A stretch of 8,532 nt of DNA from Rhodospirillales bacterium. GTDB lineage: Bacteria > Pseudomonadota > Alphaproteobacteria > Rhodospirillales_A > Casp-alpha2. The notes below the pieces were generated by a model. That model was not told the origin of the DNA. It was given only the letters and a program-made list of their open reading frames with translations, and made no database searches. Shown here in pieces: positions 1-6,264 of the stretch. The stretch is taken from NCBI GenBank assembly GCA_016763915.1, contig JAESSX010000201.1, forward strand, positions 1 through 8,532, written 5' to 3'. A program made the translations under genes and the position numbers. Each line of letters begins with the position of its first letter. The first letter of the stretch is position 1.

Positions 1-9
1 ATGGCTATT

Positions 10-112
10 AGCGGACATTAATAGGTATTGGCTTTAATGTCCGTTCTTACCCCGAAAGCAGACATTCGGAGGGTAGTCGCAGAATGTCCGCTAATGACCC
101 AAAGCGGACATT
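10..112. repeat. Degenerate tandem repeat, about 47 bp period, with internal dyads (AGCGGACATT family)
   Basis: The decamer AGCGGACATT or its reverse complement occurs five times in strictly alternating orientation. The copies are at 10-19 (forward), 36-45 (reverse, one mismatch), 57-66 (forward, one mismatch), 83-92 (reverse) and 103-112 (forward). Same-orientation copies are 46-47 bp apart, so this is two full units plus the start of a third, each with an internal inverted pair. The arms 83-92 and 103-112 are a perfect 10-bp inverted repeat around a 10-nt spacer; 10-21 and 34-45 match at 11 of 12. The array may continue to the left of the window. No ORF explains it. Function is unknown; it could be a dispersed palindromic intergenic repeat or a set of protein-binding sites. 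Confidence 0.75.
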
Positions 113-375
113 GCGCGGAATGAGCTTCCAGGTGTTAAATCAGGCGAAGGAATACGGAAAAGATCCGAGCGGATGATGAAACTATGAAGCCCACGTCTAT
201 TAACCTATATTCTGCCCTGGTTTCCAAATAACGAAACTCCAGAGGGTCATTATTGCACTCCCCAAACCAGAGACACCAATGACGCTCCAGCTAGTATTAA
301 GTATCTCTATTCGCCCCCAGGGCGGGACCACTACCCCTAGAAAAAAGCTAAAAACGAACAACACCATGATTAAAG
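113..375. other. Intergenic stretch without a recognisable gene
   Basis: No reading frame with coding character was found on either strand. Base composition is mixed and clearly less GC-rich than the neighbouring genes. An A-rich tract at about 340-357 gives T-runs on the minus strand, downstream of the channel gene. The only inverted repeat near it is a weak one of 4-5 bp, so I do not call a terminator. Confidence 0.6.
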
Positions 376-481
376 GTGGATTGGGACGATGCAGTTCGTC
401 TGGCGGAGGATTTGTTCGTGGAGGCCAAGTTTAAGCACGAGAACGGCCCCTCCGTAACACCCCACGGACTCGCATGTCGAT
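376..481 (+). pseudogene. Coding-like fragment of about 35 codons (possible gene remnant or small ORF)
   Basis: Reading from GTG at 376, the plus strand gives a peptide beginning VDWDDAVRLAEDLF and continuing to about residue 35 with ordinary protein-like composition: acidic and amphipathic, with mixed codon use. An in-frame TGA lies three codons upstream (367-369), and there is no clear Shine-Dalgarno site. The frame stays open to 573, but beyond about 482 it runs antisense to the end of the channel gene and becomes Arg/Pro-rich, as shadow frames do. I do not recognise the peptide. It may be the remnant of a displaced gene, a very short gene, or chance. Confidence 0.2.
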
Positions 482-2830
482 TTAACCGTCGCCGTCGCTG
501 TCAGAGGCATCGCCCCTGTCTTGAACGATCCGTGCCTTACCTTCCGCCGCCGGTTGGGCGGACGATTGGTTAGACGGCTGAGCGGCTGCCCGTTCATCCG
601 CCACCACAATGCGGCCGGCAACGGCGTTGCCTTTTTTGTCTTCGCCGAAGGTGATGGTCCGTTGGGGGAAGGGAATTTCGATACCCAGTTCGTCGAATCG
701 ATTCTTCAGGCGGCGGTTGAATTCCCGCTTCATGCCCCACTGGGTTCCGGGACTGACCCTCATTTTGGCGCGGATGATCACGGCTGAATCGTCCAGGCTT
801 TGCACGCCCTGCGCCACCAGCGGCGTGATGATGTCGGCGCCGAGCGTTGGGTCCTCGGCCATTTCCCGGCCCAGATCCTCGATCACCCTCATCACCTCGT
901 CCACGTTTTCCCGGTAGGCGATGCCGATGTTCAGCACCACGTGGGAGAAATCCTTGGTGTGGTTCAACACCGTACCGACATCGCTGAACGGCACCGTGTG
1001 CACGCTGCCGGCCGGGTCACGCAGGCGGATGGTGCGGATGGAGAGGGATTCCACATCGCCCTCGTGGCCGCCCACCTCGACGTAATCGCCGACCGCGATA
1101 GTGTCCTCGACCAGGATGAACAGGCCGGTGATCACGTCCTTGACCAGGGTCTGGGCGCCGAATCCTACGGCTAGGCCGATGACACCGGCACCGGCCAGCA
1201 ACGGACCGATGTTGATGCCCAGCTCGGACAGCACGATCAGCGCCACCATCACCGCCAGCACGGTGAACACCACCTTGCGAAACAGCGGCAGCAGGGTGCG
1301 GATGCGGGCGCTGCGCTCGACCACGTTTCCTTGCCCGTCGGTCTGGGTCAGATAGCGTTCGACGCCGGAATTGACCGCTTCCCAGAAGATCAGCGCCAGA
1401 ACCACCACGGCGACGATACTGAAGGCGCTTTCCGCCAACTGCTGACCGAGCGGCGTGTCGAGCCAGCCCAGCGCGTCCACGCCCCAGGTTTCCAGCAGGG
1501 CGAGCGCGGCGATCAGGCCGATCGCCCAGCGCAACAGCAGGGACAGGGCGGGAAGGTAACGGTTGGCGCGTTCTTCCAGGGTGGGGAAGCGATCGCGAAG
1601 TTCCTGGCGGATCGCAAAAACCCGATCCAGCAGCCGGTCCAGGCCGGTCATGAGCAGCCGGGCGACGACCAGAATCACGGCGGTCACCGCCGTTGCCTGG
1701 GCCAAATACTGGAAGCCGTCTTCTATGCCTAGTACCCAGACGCCAAAGACGGCCGCCACATAAATAACCGCCAGTACATGCCAGATGTCGGCGAAGCGGT
1801 CCCGCAAACGCCCGGCTCGCTTGGTCTTTCCCTCGCCCCGGATCCAGGCCGCCACCGGCGCCCGGTTTTGCACGAAGAAAACCATCACCAGGCCGGTGAT
1901 GACCAGCCCCAGCAGTCGCCGCAGGCCGCTATATCCGCCCGCCGGCAGTCCCAACAGCAGCGCCGCCTCGACGAAGAAGAAGCCGAATACGGAAAATCCC
2001 ACCAGCCGCCGGACCCAGATGAAAAGGTAATTGGCGGTCACGTCCGTGAGCGGCAGAATTCGAAGGGTTTCCACCGCCGGTGCCAGCAGCATGCGGGCCA
2101 CGGCCAGGATGCCGCCAACCATCAGGTATGCGTTGATGAGAGTCAGCGCCACGACCTGAGCCTGGGGCGTGGGCCGCACCATCGGCGCCACCGCATAGGC
2201 CGCGGCGGCGAAGGCGGCGAGGGGCACCAGGTCCAGCCCCGTGCGTCCGGCCAGCAGGGGCAGGCGCACCCAGAGGCTATCAACGTCCCGTTCCTCCAGG
2301 GCCCGCCGGGGCCGCCCGAGCACAAGGCGCACCAGCCATTCGGCAACCCCGCCGGCCAACAGAATCAATGCCAGCTTGACAATCAGATCGAACCACCGCT
2401 GCCGGGGTTCCGGATTCACCACTTGATCCTGGACCCAGGCGAAAATGACCGGCACGTCCCGAAACACATCGGCGGCGGCCACCAACTGGCGGCTGGTTTC
2501 CCTGACGTTTTCCGAAAGGGCGGCGATCATCCGGGCGCCAGCGCTTGCCACGGGCGGCTCCACCTGGGTGTTTTTCCTGGTCGCGATCAGGGCGCGGATT
2601 CGGGAAAGCAGTTGTTCCCGAGCCGCTTTGTCCTCCATGACCGCGGCCAGGTCTTCCAGTTCCTGGACGGTAACGGCCGGGGCTGGTTCGGCCTGCTGGG
2701 CCTGTGCGAGGAATGGCCCCGACAGAATGAAAACGATAAAAAGGCCAAAAAGGCCGAATCGTCTGGCACCCAATTTAGGCCTCAACACGGAAGGCAGCCA
2801 CAAACGCCGCTGAGCAGTGTAATTTTTCAT
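482..2830 (-). CDS. MscS-family mechanosensitive ion channel, large YbiO-like type
   Basis: This is an inner-membrane channel predicted to open under membrane tension and release solutes during hypo-osmotic shock. From ATG at 2830 it is 782 aa. A Sec-type signal peptide (hydrophobic core about 26-38, likely cleavage after AQA near 44) precedes a charged periplasmic helical region (about 45-145) and roughly eleven hydrophobic segments. The last, about 544-566, is the pore-lining TM3 with GLAVGFGAQTLVKDV, the MscS signature. The cytosolic beta domain and C-terminal domain follow to about 730, then a low-complexity acidic tail ending in SDSDGDG. ARIRTLLPLFRK just before the pore matches E. coli YbiO (741 aa) closely as I remember that sequence. 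The start is uncertain: ATG at 2875 and 2929 are in frame and none has a strong ribosome binding site. I chose 2830 because it gives the shortest N-region before the signal peptide. The gene appears to stand alone. Confidence 0.93.
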   Translation of the reverse strand: MKNYTAQRRLWLPSVLRPKLGARRFGLFGLFIVFILSGPFLAQAQQAEPAPAVTVQELEDLAAVMEDKAAREQLLSRIRALIATRKNTQVEPPVASAGARMIAALSENVRETSRQLVAAADVFRDVPVIFAWVQDQVVNPEPRQRWFDLIVKLALILLAGGVAEWLVRLVLGRPRRALEERDVDSLWVRLPLLAGRTGLDLVPLAAFAAAAYAVAPMVRPTPQAQVVALTLINAYLMVGGILAVARMLLAPAVETLRILPLTDVTANYLFIWVRRLVGFSVFGFFFVEAALLLGLPAGGYSGLRRLLGLVITGLVMVFFVQNRAPVAAWIRGEGKTKRAGRLRDRFADIWHVLAVIYVAAVFGVWVLGIEDGFQYLAQATAVTAVILVVARLLMTGLDRLLDRVFAIRQELRDRFPTLEERANRYLPALSLLLRWAIGLIAALALLETWGVDALGWLDTPLGQQLAESAFSIVAVVVLALIFWEAVNSGVERYLTQTDGQGNVVERSARIRTLLPLFRKVVFTVLAVMVALIVLSELGINIGPLLAGAGVIGLAVGFGAQTLVKDVITGLFILVEDTIAVGDYVEVGGHEGDVESLSIRTIRLRDPAGSVHTVPFSDVGTVLNHTKDFSHVVLNIGIAYRENVDEVMRVIEDLGREMAEDPTLGADIITPLVAQGVQSLDDSAVIIRAKMRVSPGTQWGMKREFNRRLKNRFDELGIEIPFPQRTITFGEDKKGNAVAGRIVVADERAAAQPSNQSSAQPAAEGKARIVQDRGDASDSDGDG

Positions 2831-3004
2831 AGCCAGTCTTAATCCGACATTTCCCAGATAGTCTTTTAAACCCATGGCAATCGTACCCAAATTGCGCCGC
2901 CATTGAAATAGTGTCGCTACCGTTGGCATCCGATGGCCTGATATTGGTGATCGGACCGAATTCGGAAGCCCGCATTCCCATATTTTCCGCCATCCAGGCG
3001 TACC

Positions 3005-3019
3005 TCACCCGCCGGGTGA
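3005..3019. repeat. Short GC-rich inverted repeat upstream of the channel gene
   Basis: TCACCC and GGGTGA are perfect 6-bp arms around a 3-nt GCC loop. A competing outer pair, CCTCAC (3003-3008) and GTGAGG (3021-3026), overlaps it, so two alternative foldings are possible. No T-run follows on either strand, so it is not an intrinsic terminator. It lies about 175-190 bp upstream of the chosen channel start and could be in its leader. Confidence 0.4.
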
Positions 3020-3054
3020 CGTGAGGCGCGTCTGTTCTGATGTGTGTATGGCAT

Positions 3055-3074
3055 TGATTCTTGTAGCAGAATCA
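3055..3074. repeat. 20-bp dyad, operator-like
   Basis: TGATTCT (3055-3061) and AGAATCA (3068-3074) are perfect 7-bp inverted arms separated by 6 bp. The 13-bp centre-to-centre distance is in the range used by dimeric helix-turn-helix regulators. There is no adjacent T-run. It lies in the divergent region, so it could serve either neighbour. No regulator gene is in the window. Confidence 0.4.
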
Positions 3075-3130
3075 TATTGTCGCCGCATGCAATATCGGGT
3101 TCATCTGGGAAATGGGGGTTTATTGAAACG

Positions 3131-3158
3131 TGCGGTCGCAATCCACGGCGAGACCGCA
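3131..3158. repeat. Inverted repeat TGCGGTC / GACCGCA
   Basis: Perfect 7-bp arms (3131-3137 and 3152-3158) flank a 14-nt loop. The plus strand continues with an A-run, and the minus strand has only a short T stretch, on the wrong side for termination of a known gene. It may be a hairpin in an untranslated transcript or chance. Confidence 0.35.
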
Positions 3159-3369
3159 AAAATCAAGGAATGTGAGACGCCGGAGGGCAGGGAAAGCAAC
3201 CCGGCCGCCCACTCGCAGGAAGGGACAACGGTGACGGTTGAATTCCCGCCTGACCGTGATATTGGAGCTTGCTGAATTCAGGACGGCCGGCCTCGGGTTG
3301 AGGGGATCCCGGAAAACACCAAAACAGCAACTTGCCCCACGCCCATTATAAGAGGAACATGCAATATTA

Positions 3370-3399
3370 TTGACAATGAAAAGTTGTTATTTTTAATAT
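3370..3399 (+). promoter_or_regulatory. Near-consensus sigma70-type promoter for the GNAT gene or its leader RNA
   Basis: A perfect -35 hexamer TTGACA (3370-3375) is followed after 18 bp by TAATAT (3394-3399), which matches the -10 consensus at 4 of 6 positions. The spacer and surroundings are AT-rich within an otherwise GC-rich region. A start near 3405-3408 would give a leader of about 77 nt before the GNAT start codon. That leader contains the terminator-like hairpin at 3432-3463. Confidence 0.6.
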
Positions 3400-3431
3400 A
3401 AAAAAGGAATGGGGCGCGGGGCTGAACCGGC

Positions 3432-3463
3432 GCGGCCTTCGAAGCGTGGAAGCGCTTTTTTTT
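3432..3463 (+). terminator. Intrinsic-terminator-like hairpin in the GNAT leader (possible attenuator)
   Basis: GCG (3432-3434) and CTTC (3437-3440) can pair with GAAG (3449-3452) and CGC (3453-3455), giving a 7-bp stem with a 2-nt bulge and an 8-nt loop. Eight consecutive T follow (3456-3463). An alternative stem, AAGCG/CGCTT (3442-3446 with 3453-3457), competes with it. No gene ends upstream on this strand, so the element would stop transcripts begun at the promoter at 3370-3399 after about 58 nt. That suggests either a short RNA or premature termination controlling the acetyltransferase gene. Confidence 0.5.
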
Positions 3464-3483
3464 GTGTTTTCGGGAGATGGTTC

Positions 3484-4035
3484 ATGACAAAGCAAGCTTT
3501 GCGCGGACGGCGTGACCTGCCGGGGGGGCTGTCGATCCGGCCCTGCCGGGACAGCATCGCCGAAAAGATGTTCATCAAGAAACTGATCAAGGACAACCGC
3601 GATGACATCCGCGCCGCCGACGGTGATCCGGACTATCTGGAATCCATCGTCGATATGCAGGAAAAGGCCATGCAGAGCGGTTATGGCGAGACGTTCGGCA
3701 ACGCCGCGCATTTTATCATTGAAAAGGTGGGGGTCAGCATCGGGCGGCTGCTGGTTGAAAGCGGCGGCGCCGAGGTCCGCATCGTCGACCTCCAGTTCAT
3801 TCCCGAGGCTCACGACAAGGGCTACGGCCCCACGGTCATCGGCGCCATGCAGCAGGCGGCGGCGATGCAGCGGGTGCCGCTGGCCATTACGGTGCTGCAC
3901 AATCGCCCGCATTTGAAGCAGTGGCTGGCATTGAAAGGCTTCGTCGTCGAAGAAACAGAACTCAGTGCCGACCGCATGGTGTGGCATCCGGGCGCCGATG
4001 CCATGGGGGTCACGCGTATCTTCACGCCGTCCTGA
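3484..4035 (+). CDS. GNAT-family N-acetyltransferase
   Basis: Predicted cytosolic acyltransferase that moves an acetyl group from acetyl-CoA to an amine; the substrate is unknown. The 183-aa protein, near the usual GNAT length, has the core strand and acetyl-CoA loop at about 98-125 (VRIVDLQFIPEAHDKGYGPT). A second conserved strand, LAITVLHNRPHLKQWLALKGF, spans about 133-153 and is the usual C-terminal GNAT arrangement. The pyrophosphate-binding loop reads H-D-K-G-Y-G, with His110 where Arg or Gln is usual, so binding may be somewhat altered. ATG at 3484 is chosen because GGGAG lies about 8 nt upstream. An in-frame ATG at 3409 would read through the terminator-like hairpin and has its AAGGA directly abutting. 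It ends 18 bp from the convergent dioxygenase gene. I recall GNAT genes beside collar-protein genes in other proteobacteria, which is weak contextual support for a shared role. Confidence 0.85.
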   Translation: MTKQALRGRRDLPGGLSIRPCRDSIAEKMFIKKLIKDNRDDIRAADGDPDYLESIVDMQEKAMQSGYGETFGNAAHFIIEKVGVSIGRLLVESGGAEVRIVDLQFIPEAHDKGYGPTVIGAMQQAAAMQRVPLAITVLHNRPHLKQWLALKGFVVEETELSADRMVWHPGADAMGVTRIFTPS

Positions 4036-4053
4036 TGGTGGCGTGAAAAGACG

Positions 4054-4785
4054 TTAAAACAGGTCGGTTTCAATTTCCGCCGTGATGAACACATAGGCGC
4101 GGTCATGACCGGTCGGCGGGCGGGTTTGCGATCCGTGCAGGGCATCGGCCGAATTGGGGAAAACCACCAGGGTGTTGGCCTTATAGGGCACCGTGTCGAC
4201 GCGTTCGATGTCGCTTTGCGGCAGTTCGAAGCTGTCCAGTTGGCCTTTCGGCCCTTCCGTCCAGCGAAACAGGTCGAGCCCGCCGCCGGTCGATGTGTCG
4301 CCCGCCGCGCGCAGATACAGCAACGCGGAAAACAGGCGGTTCGGCGCATCCAGATGGCCCATGCGGTGCGAGCCCCCGGTGCGCGCCTGAGAGATGATTT
4401 CGAGCCGCGCATCGCACAGCACATCCGCCGTTTGCCAGTCGTCAATGCCCTGAACGCCGAAACGCGTGGTTTCGGACAAGTCCGGTTGGCTGTCGGCCAG
4501 ATGGCCGGCGAACAGGTCGAGCACGTGGCGGGTAATTTCGGGCCGTGTGTGCAGGGTGGCAAAGTCCTGCCATGCGGGGTCGAAGACCTCGGTGGTCATG
4601 ATGACCCAGGCCGGAATTGCGGTGCGCCGGTTGTCGGCGTCGGCGCCGCCGTTGTATGGCGGCCGCGTGCGCAGCAGGGCTTGGAACAGGTCCGCGTCCA
4701 GCGCATCCTCAATGACCAGATGGGGAAACGGGTCGCTGCGCACGTCTTCGGGACGGGCCTTGGCGAAGACGGTGTTTTCCATCAT
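4054..4785 (-). CDS. 2-oxoglutarate/Fe(II)-dependent dioxygenase (prolyl-hydroxylase-like)
   Basis: Predicted cytosolic oxygenase coupling oxidative decarboxylation of 2-oxoglutarate to hydroxylation of an unknown substrate. The 243-aa protein shows the iron-binding facial triad: His144-Leu-Asp146 in GHLDAPNRLFSALLYL, and the distal His217 in ADALHGSQ. Arg229, twelve residues after His217, is the expected 2-oxoglutarate ligand. The GGGLDLFRW stretch after the HxD strand is typical of the double-stranded beta-helix fold of prolyl-4-hydroxylase relatives. Two consecutive ATG codons (4785 and 4782) leave the start ambiguous by one residue, and no clear Shine-Dalgarno site is visible. It lies 37 bp downstream of the short DUF6916-like gene on the same strand, so co-transcription with the collar genes is likely. 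A free amino acid or small molecule is possible as substrate instead of a protein. Confidence 0.85.
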   Translation of the reverse strand: MMENTVFAKARPEDVRSDPFPHLVIEDALDADLFQALLRTRPPYNGGADADNRRTAIPAWVIMTTEVFDPAWQDFATLHTRPEITRHVLDLFAGHLADSQPDLSETTRFGVQGIDDWQTADVLCDARLEIISQARTGGSHRMGHLDAPNRLFSALLYLRAAGDTSTGGGLDLFRWTEGPKGQLDSFELPQSDIERVDTVPYKANTLVVFPNSADALHGSQTRPPTGHDRAYVFITAEIETDLF

Positions 4786-4822
4786 CGGGAAGGCATCGGC
4801 CCGGATGTCCCCTGAACGGTTT

Positions 4823-5299
4823 TTAAGTCACATTAAAGGTTACGTCATAATACGGAGCGCTATCAATCTGGGCATCCATGGGGCGAACGGTGTGGCTGAC
4901 ACAAGCCCCTTCGATGGTGCCCAGGCCCTCGTGGAACAGGCTGTAGTCGCCTTCCGGCAGGGTGTCTTTGCCGAGTTCCCCTTCGAAGCCCACGGCCACG
5001 GTGTGGACCGGTTTTTTGACTTTGGGGCCGGTATAGCCGATGGCGTCCAGGTTGGCGTTGATTTCGGCAATGGCGGCCTTGGCCAGCTTGGTTTGTGTTC
5101 GCTTGTCCATTTTCGGCTTGGGCGGCAACGCCTCGCCTTCCCCGCAACTCCGGCACTTGGGGGCCAGGATCGGGGTATGGGTATAGACGTTGCGCAGTGT
5201 CCACATCCGGATGCCGTCGGGGGCCGGCACCTGGAAGGTCTCTCCGATAGCGCCGCGGAAGTCGTCGGCGCTCAGGTTGCTGATGTGTTGTATCGCCAT
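4823..5299 (-). CDS. DUF6916-like protein with CxxC-containing insertion
   Basis: Function is not established; relatives are small beta-rich proteins found next to tail-collar proteins. The 158-aa product starts like the family (NLSADDFRGAIGETFQV, about 8-24) and ends like it, with a glycine-rich hairpin and the terminal YYDVTFNVT strand. Between the two halves is an extra segment of about 50 residues (about 45-97). It carries Cys49-x-x-Cys52 and a Lys/Pro-rich and then helical stretch, which the 129-aa paralogue at 6265-6654 lacks. ATG at 5299 is preferred because AGGAAA lies about 10-12 nt upstream and the family N-terminus begins there. An upstream in-frame ATG at 5380 would add 27 residues of unlikely composition. 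The gene lies 92 bp after the collar gene and 37 bp before the dioxygenase gene, suggesting one operon. Confidence 0.7.
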   Translation of the reverse strand: MAIQHISNLSADDFRGAIGETFQVPAPDGIRMWTLRNVYTHTPILAPKCRSCGEGEALPPKPKMDKRTQTKLAKAAIAEINANLDAIGYTGPKVKKPVHTVAVGFEGELGKDTLPEGDYSLFHEGLGTIEGACVSHTVRPMDAQIDSAPYYDVTFNVT

Positions 5300-5391
5300 G
5301 ATGGGGTTTTCCTGTACCTGTGGTAGTGCTCCCGCGGTGCGGCAATTCGTGCCAGGCCGCCGCAGCGTGGGAGGAAACACGTCGCCGGGCG

Positions 5392-6018
5392 TTAGTTTCG
5401 CGACGGAAATGTCCCCTGGATGGCAATGCAGTAGTTGATCGCGATAAACGGCTGCATGAGGGGGATTGGGGTGGTGCCGCCGGTGGGTTGGTTGGTAACT
5501 GTCGGCAGGCTGCCGCCACCGCCGCCCGAGATGTCCAGGCCGCCCAGAGTAACAGTCGTGCCCTTGTTGGCGGCATCGATGTAAGTGTTGCTCCGGTCGC
5601 TGCGACCCTTGGTGGTGGCCGCCAGATAGTCGCCCTGCAAAGGTTGTGGGTTGGCGCCATCATTTGTGGACGCCGACAGCGTGCCGGTGGCGGGGCCGCC
5701 GCCACTTCCGGCGGTCACGTCGGCCACGTGGGTGTGGGATGGCATTTGACTTGTTTTGATCTGGTGCCGGTTTAGCCCGGAACGAGACCCTATTTGGTAT
5801 GCATCCAGGCCGGGGGTTTGGCCGAAACCAATCATTGTCCGTCCGCGTACATCTGGGAGATTGAAATTGGTGCGGCCATCACCGCCGTAAAAAGTGCTCA
5901 ATAGGGCAAACAATGCCTGGTTATCGCTAATGCCTAAAAGCTGCCCATTACACCCGGCCCAGTCCCTCGGCGCGAAGTTGAACCCGAAAGCGGCGATAAA
6001 GCCCATAAATGTGTCCAT
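5392..6018 (-). CDS. Phage tail collar domain protein, microcystin-dependent protein (MdpB) family
   Basis: A 208-aa protein with a tail-collar domain at the N-terminus (about 4-62). FGFNFAPRDWAGCNGQLLGI, NQALFALLSTFYGGDGRTNF and the LPDVRGR motif are all present, closely matching the family. A QMPSHTH histidine motif follows at about 91-97, then a Gly/Ser/Thr/Asn-rich variable region (about 103-180). It ends in the conserved LMQPFIAINYCIAIQGTFPS at about 187-206. Collar domains come from phage tail fibres, but bacteria carry stand-alone members whose role is poorly known. No phage structural genes are nearby, so this is probably a domesticated host gene rather than part of a prophage. The start is firm, with GGAGGA nine nt upstream. 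The glycine run GGGGG at about 165-169 resembles a flexible linker. Confidence 0.93.
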   Translation of the reverse strand: MDTFMGFIAAFGFNFAPRDWAGCNGQLLGISDNQALFALLSTFYGGDGRTNFNLPDVRGRTMIGFGQTPGLDAYQIGSRSGLNRHQIKTSQMPSHTHVADVTAGSGGGPATGTLSASTNDGANPQPLQGDYLAATTKGRSDRSNTYIDAANKGTTVTLGGLDISGGGGGSLPTVTNQPTGGTTPIPLMQPFIAINYCIAIQGTFPSRN

Positions 6019-6027
6019 GCGAATGTA

Positions 6028-6033
6028 TCCTCC
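6028..6033 (-). promoter_or_regulatory. Strong Shine-Dalgarno site of the collar gene
   Basis: The minus strand reads GGAGGA nine nt before ATG at 6018. It is the strongest ribosome binding site among the minus-strand genes here, which suggests the collar protein is made in larger amounts than its neighbours. Confidence 0.7.
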
Positions 6034-6046
6034 AATTTTTGTGTCG

Positions 6047-6063
6047 CCCCGGTGGTGCCGGGG
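6047..6063 (-). repeat. All-GC hairpin in the collar gene leader
   Basis: CCCCGG and CCGGGG form a perfect 6-bp stem around a 5-nt loop, 13 nt upstream of the collar Shine-Dalgarno site. There is no T-run, so it is not a terminator. It may stabilise the mRNA 5' end or affect access to the ribosome binding site. Confidence 0.5.
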
Positions 6064-6149
6064 GGTTAAAGAAATTTGGGGATGTGACAGGGCTGTATCT
6101 TCTTGTCAGTGAAACGAGCCTGTTTGCAGATTTCCCCCAAGCGTTGGAA

Positions 6150-6177
6150 AGTATATAGCGAGAATTGTTATTTTAAA
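6150..6177 (-). promoter_or_regulatory. Candidate promoter of the collar gene
   Basis: On the minus strand TTTAAA (6177-6172, 4 of 6 to the -35 consensus) is followed after 16 bp by TATACT (6155-6150, 5 of 6 to the -10 consensus). Initiation would fall near 6143, giving a leader of about 125 nt that includes the hairpin at 6047-6063. The -35 box overlaps the dyad at 6172-6187. AT-richness of the whole segment makes chance matches likely. Confidence 0.35.
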
Positions 6178-6218
6178 TTGATTTAAACTATAGCGTGTAT
6201 ATTAACGAGCCGCTATAT
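6153..6218. repeat. Three copies of TATAGCG in the collar upstream region
   Basis: TATAGCG occurs at 6154-6160 and 6189-6195, 35 bp apart in the same orientation, and inverted as CGCTATA at 6211-6217. The first and third copies extend to 8 bp (ATATAGCG at 6153-6160, CGCTATAT at 6211-6218). The second and third can form a 7-bp stem with a 15-nt loop. The first copy overlaps the candidate -10 box. These may be binding sites for a regulator of the collar gene. Confidence 0.4.
6172..6187. repeat. 16-bp perfect dyad TTTAAAT-TG-ATTTAAA
   Basis: Perfect 7-bp inverted arms around a 2-bp centre overlap the candidate -35 box of the collar promoter. An AT-only palindrome of this length in a GC-rich genome could bind a repressor or a nucleoid protein. 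AT-rich DNA also produces such palindromes readily by chance. Confidence 0.4.
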
Positions 6219-6264
6219 TTATTTTGAACTTTGCAAAAAAAAGATGGCGGCGGGGTTCTTAACG

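Larger units (their letters stand above)
2831..3369. other. Divergent intergenic region between channel and acetyltransferase genes
   Basis: No convincing gene is present. The longest open frame (plus strand, 3021-3275, GTG start, 84 codons) has no ribosome binding site and its translation matches no family I know. The region holds three inverted repeats, listed separately, and an 8-bp GGCCGGCC palindrome near 3284. It must contain the promoter of the minus-strand channel gene, but I could not identify that promoter with confidence. Confidence 0.6.

Noticed and set aside
1..120. CRISPR array
   Set aside because: The repeats alternate in orientation, are only about 10 bp and are spaced 20-26 bp; there are no constant direct repeats with unique spacers of CRISPR type.
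340..380. Intrinsic terminator for the channel gene on the minus strand
   Set aside because: T-runs are present, but the preceding inverted repeat has only about 4-5 pairs with a long loop and lies over 100 bp after the stop.
1778..2842. 354-codon plus-strand open frame opposite the channel gene
   Set aside because: It is a Gln/His/Pro/Gly-rich shadow of the channel gene, typical of an antisense frame in GC-rich coding DNA.
714..3249. 15-bp identity CGGTTGAATTCCCGC at 714-728 and 3235-3249
   Set aside because: One copy is inside the channel coding sequence and the other is intergenic, with no extended similarity; a single match of this length can be chance.
3021..3275. 84-codon plus-strand open frame in the divergent region
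   Set aside because: GTG start, no ribosome binding site, no recognisable domain; best explained as a chance frame.
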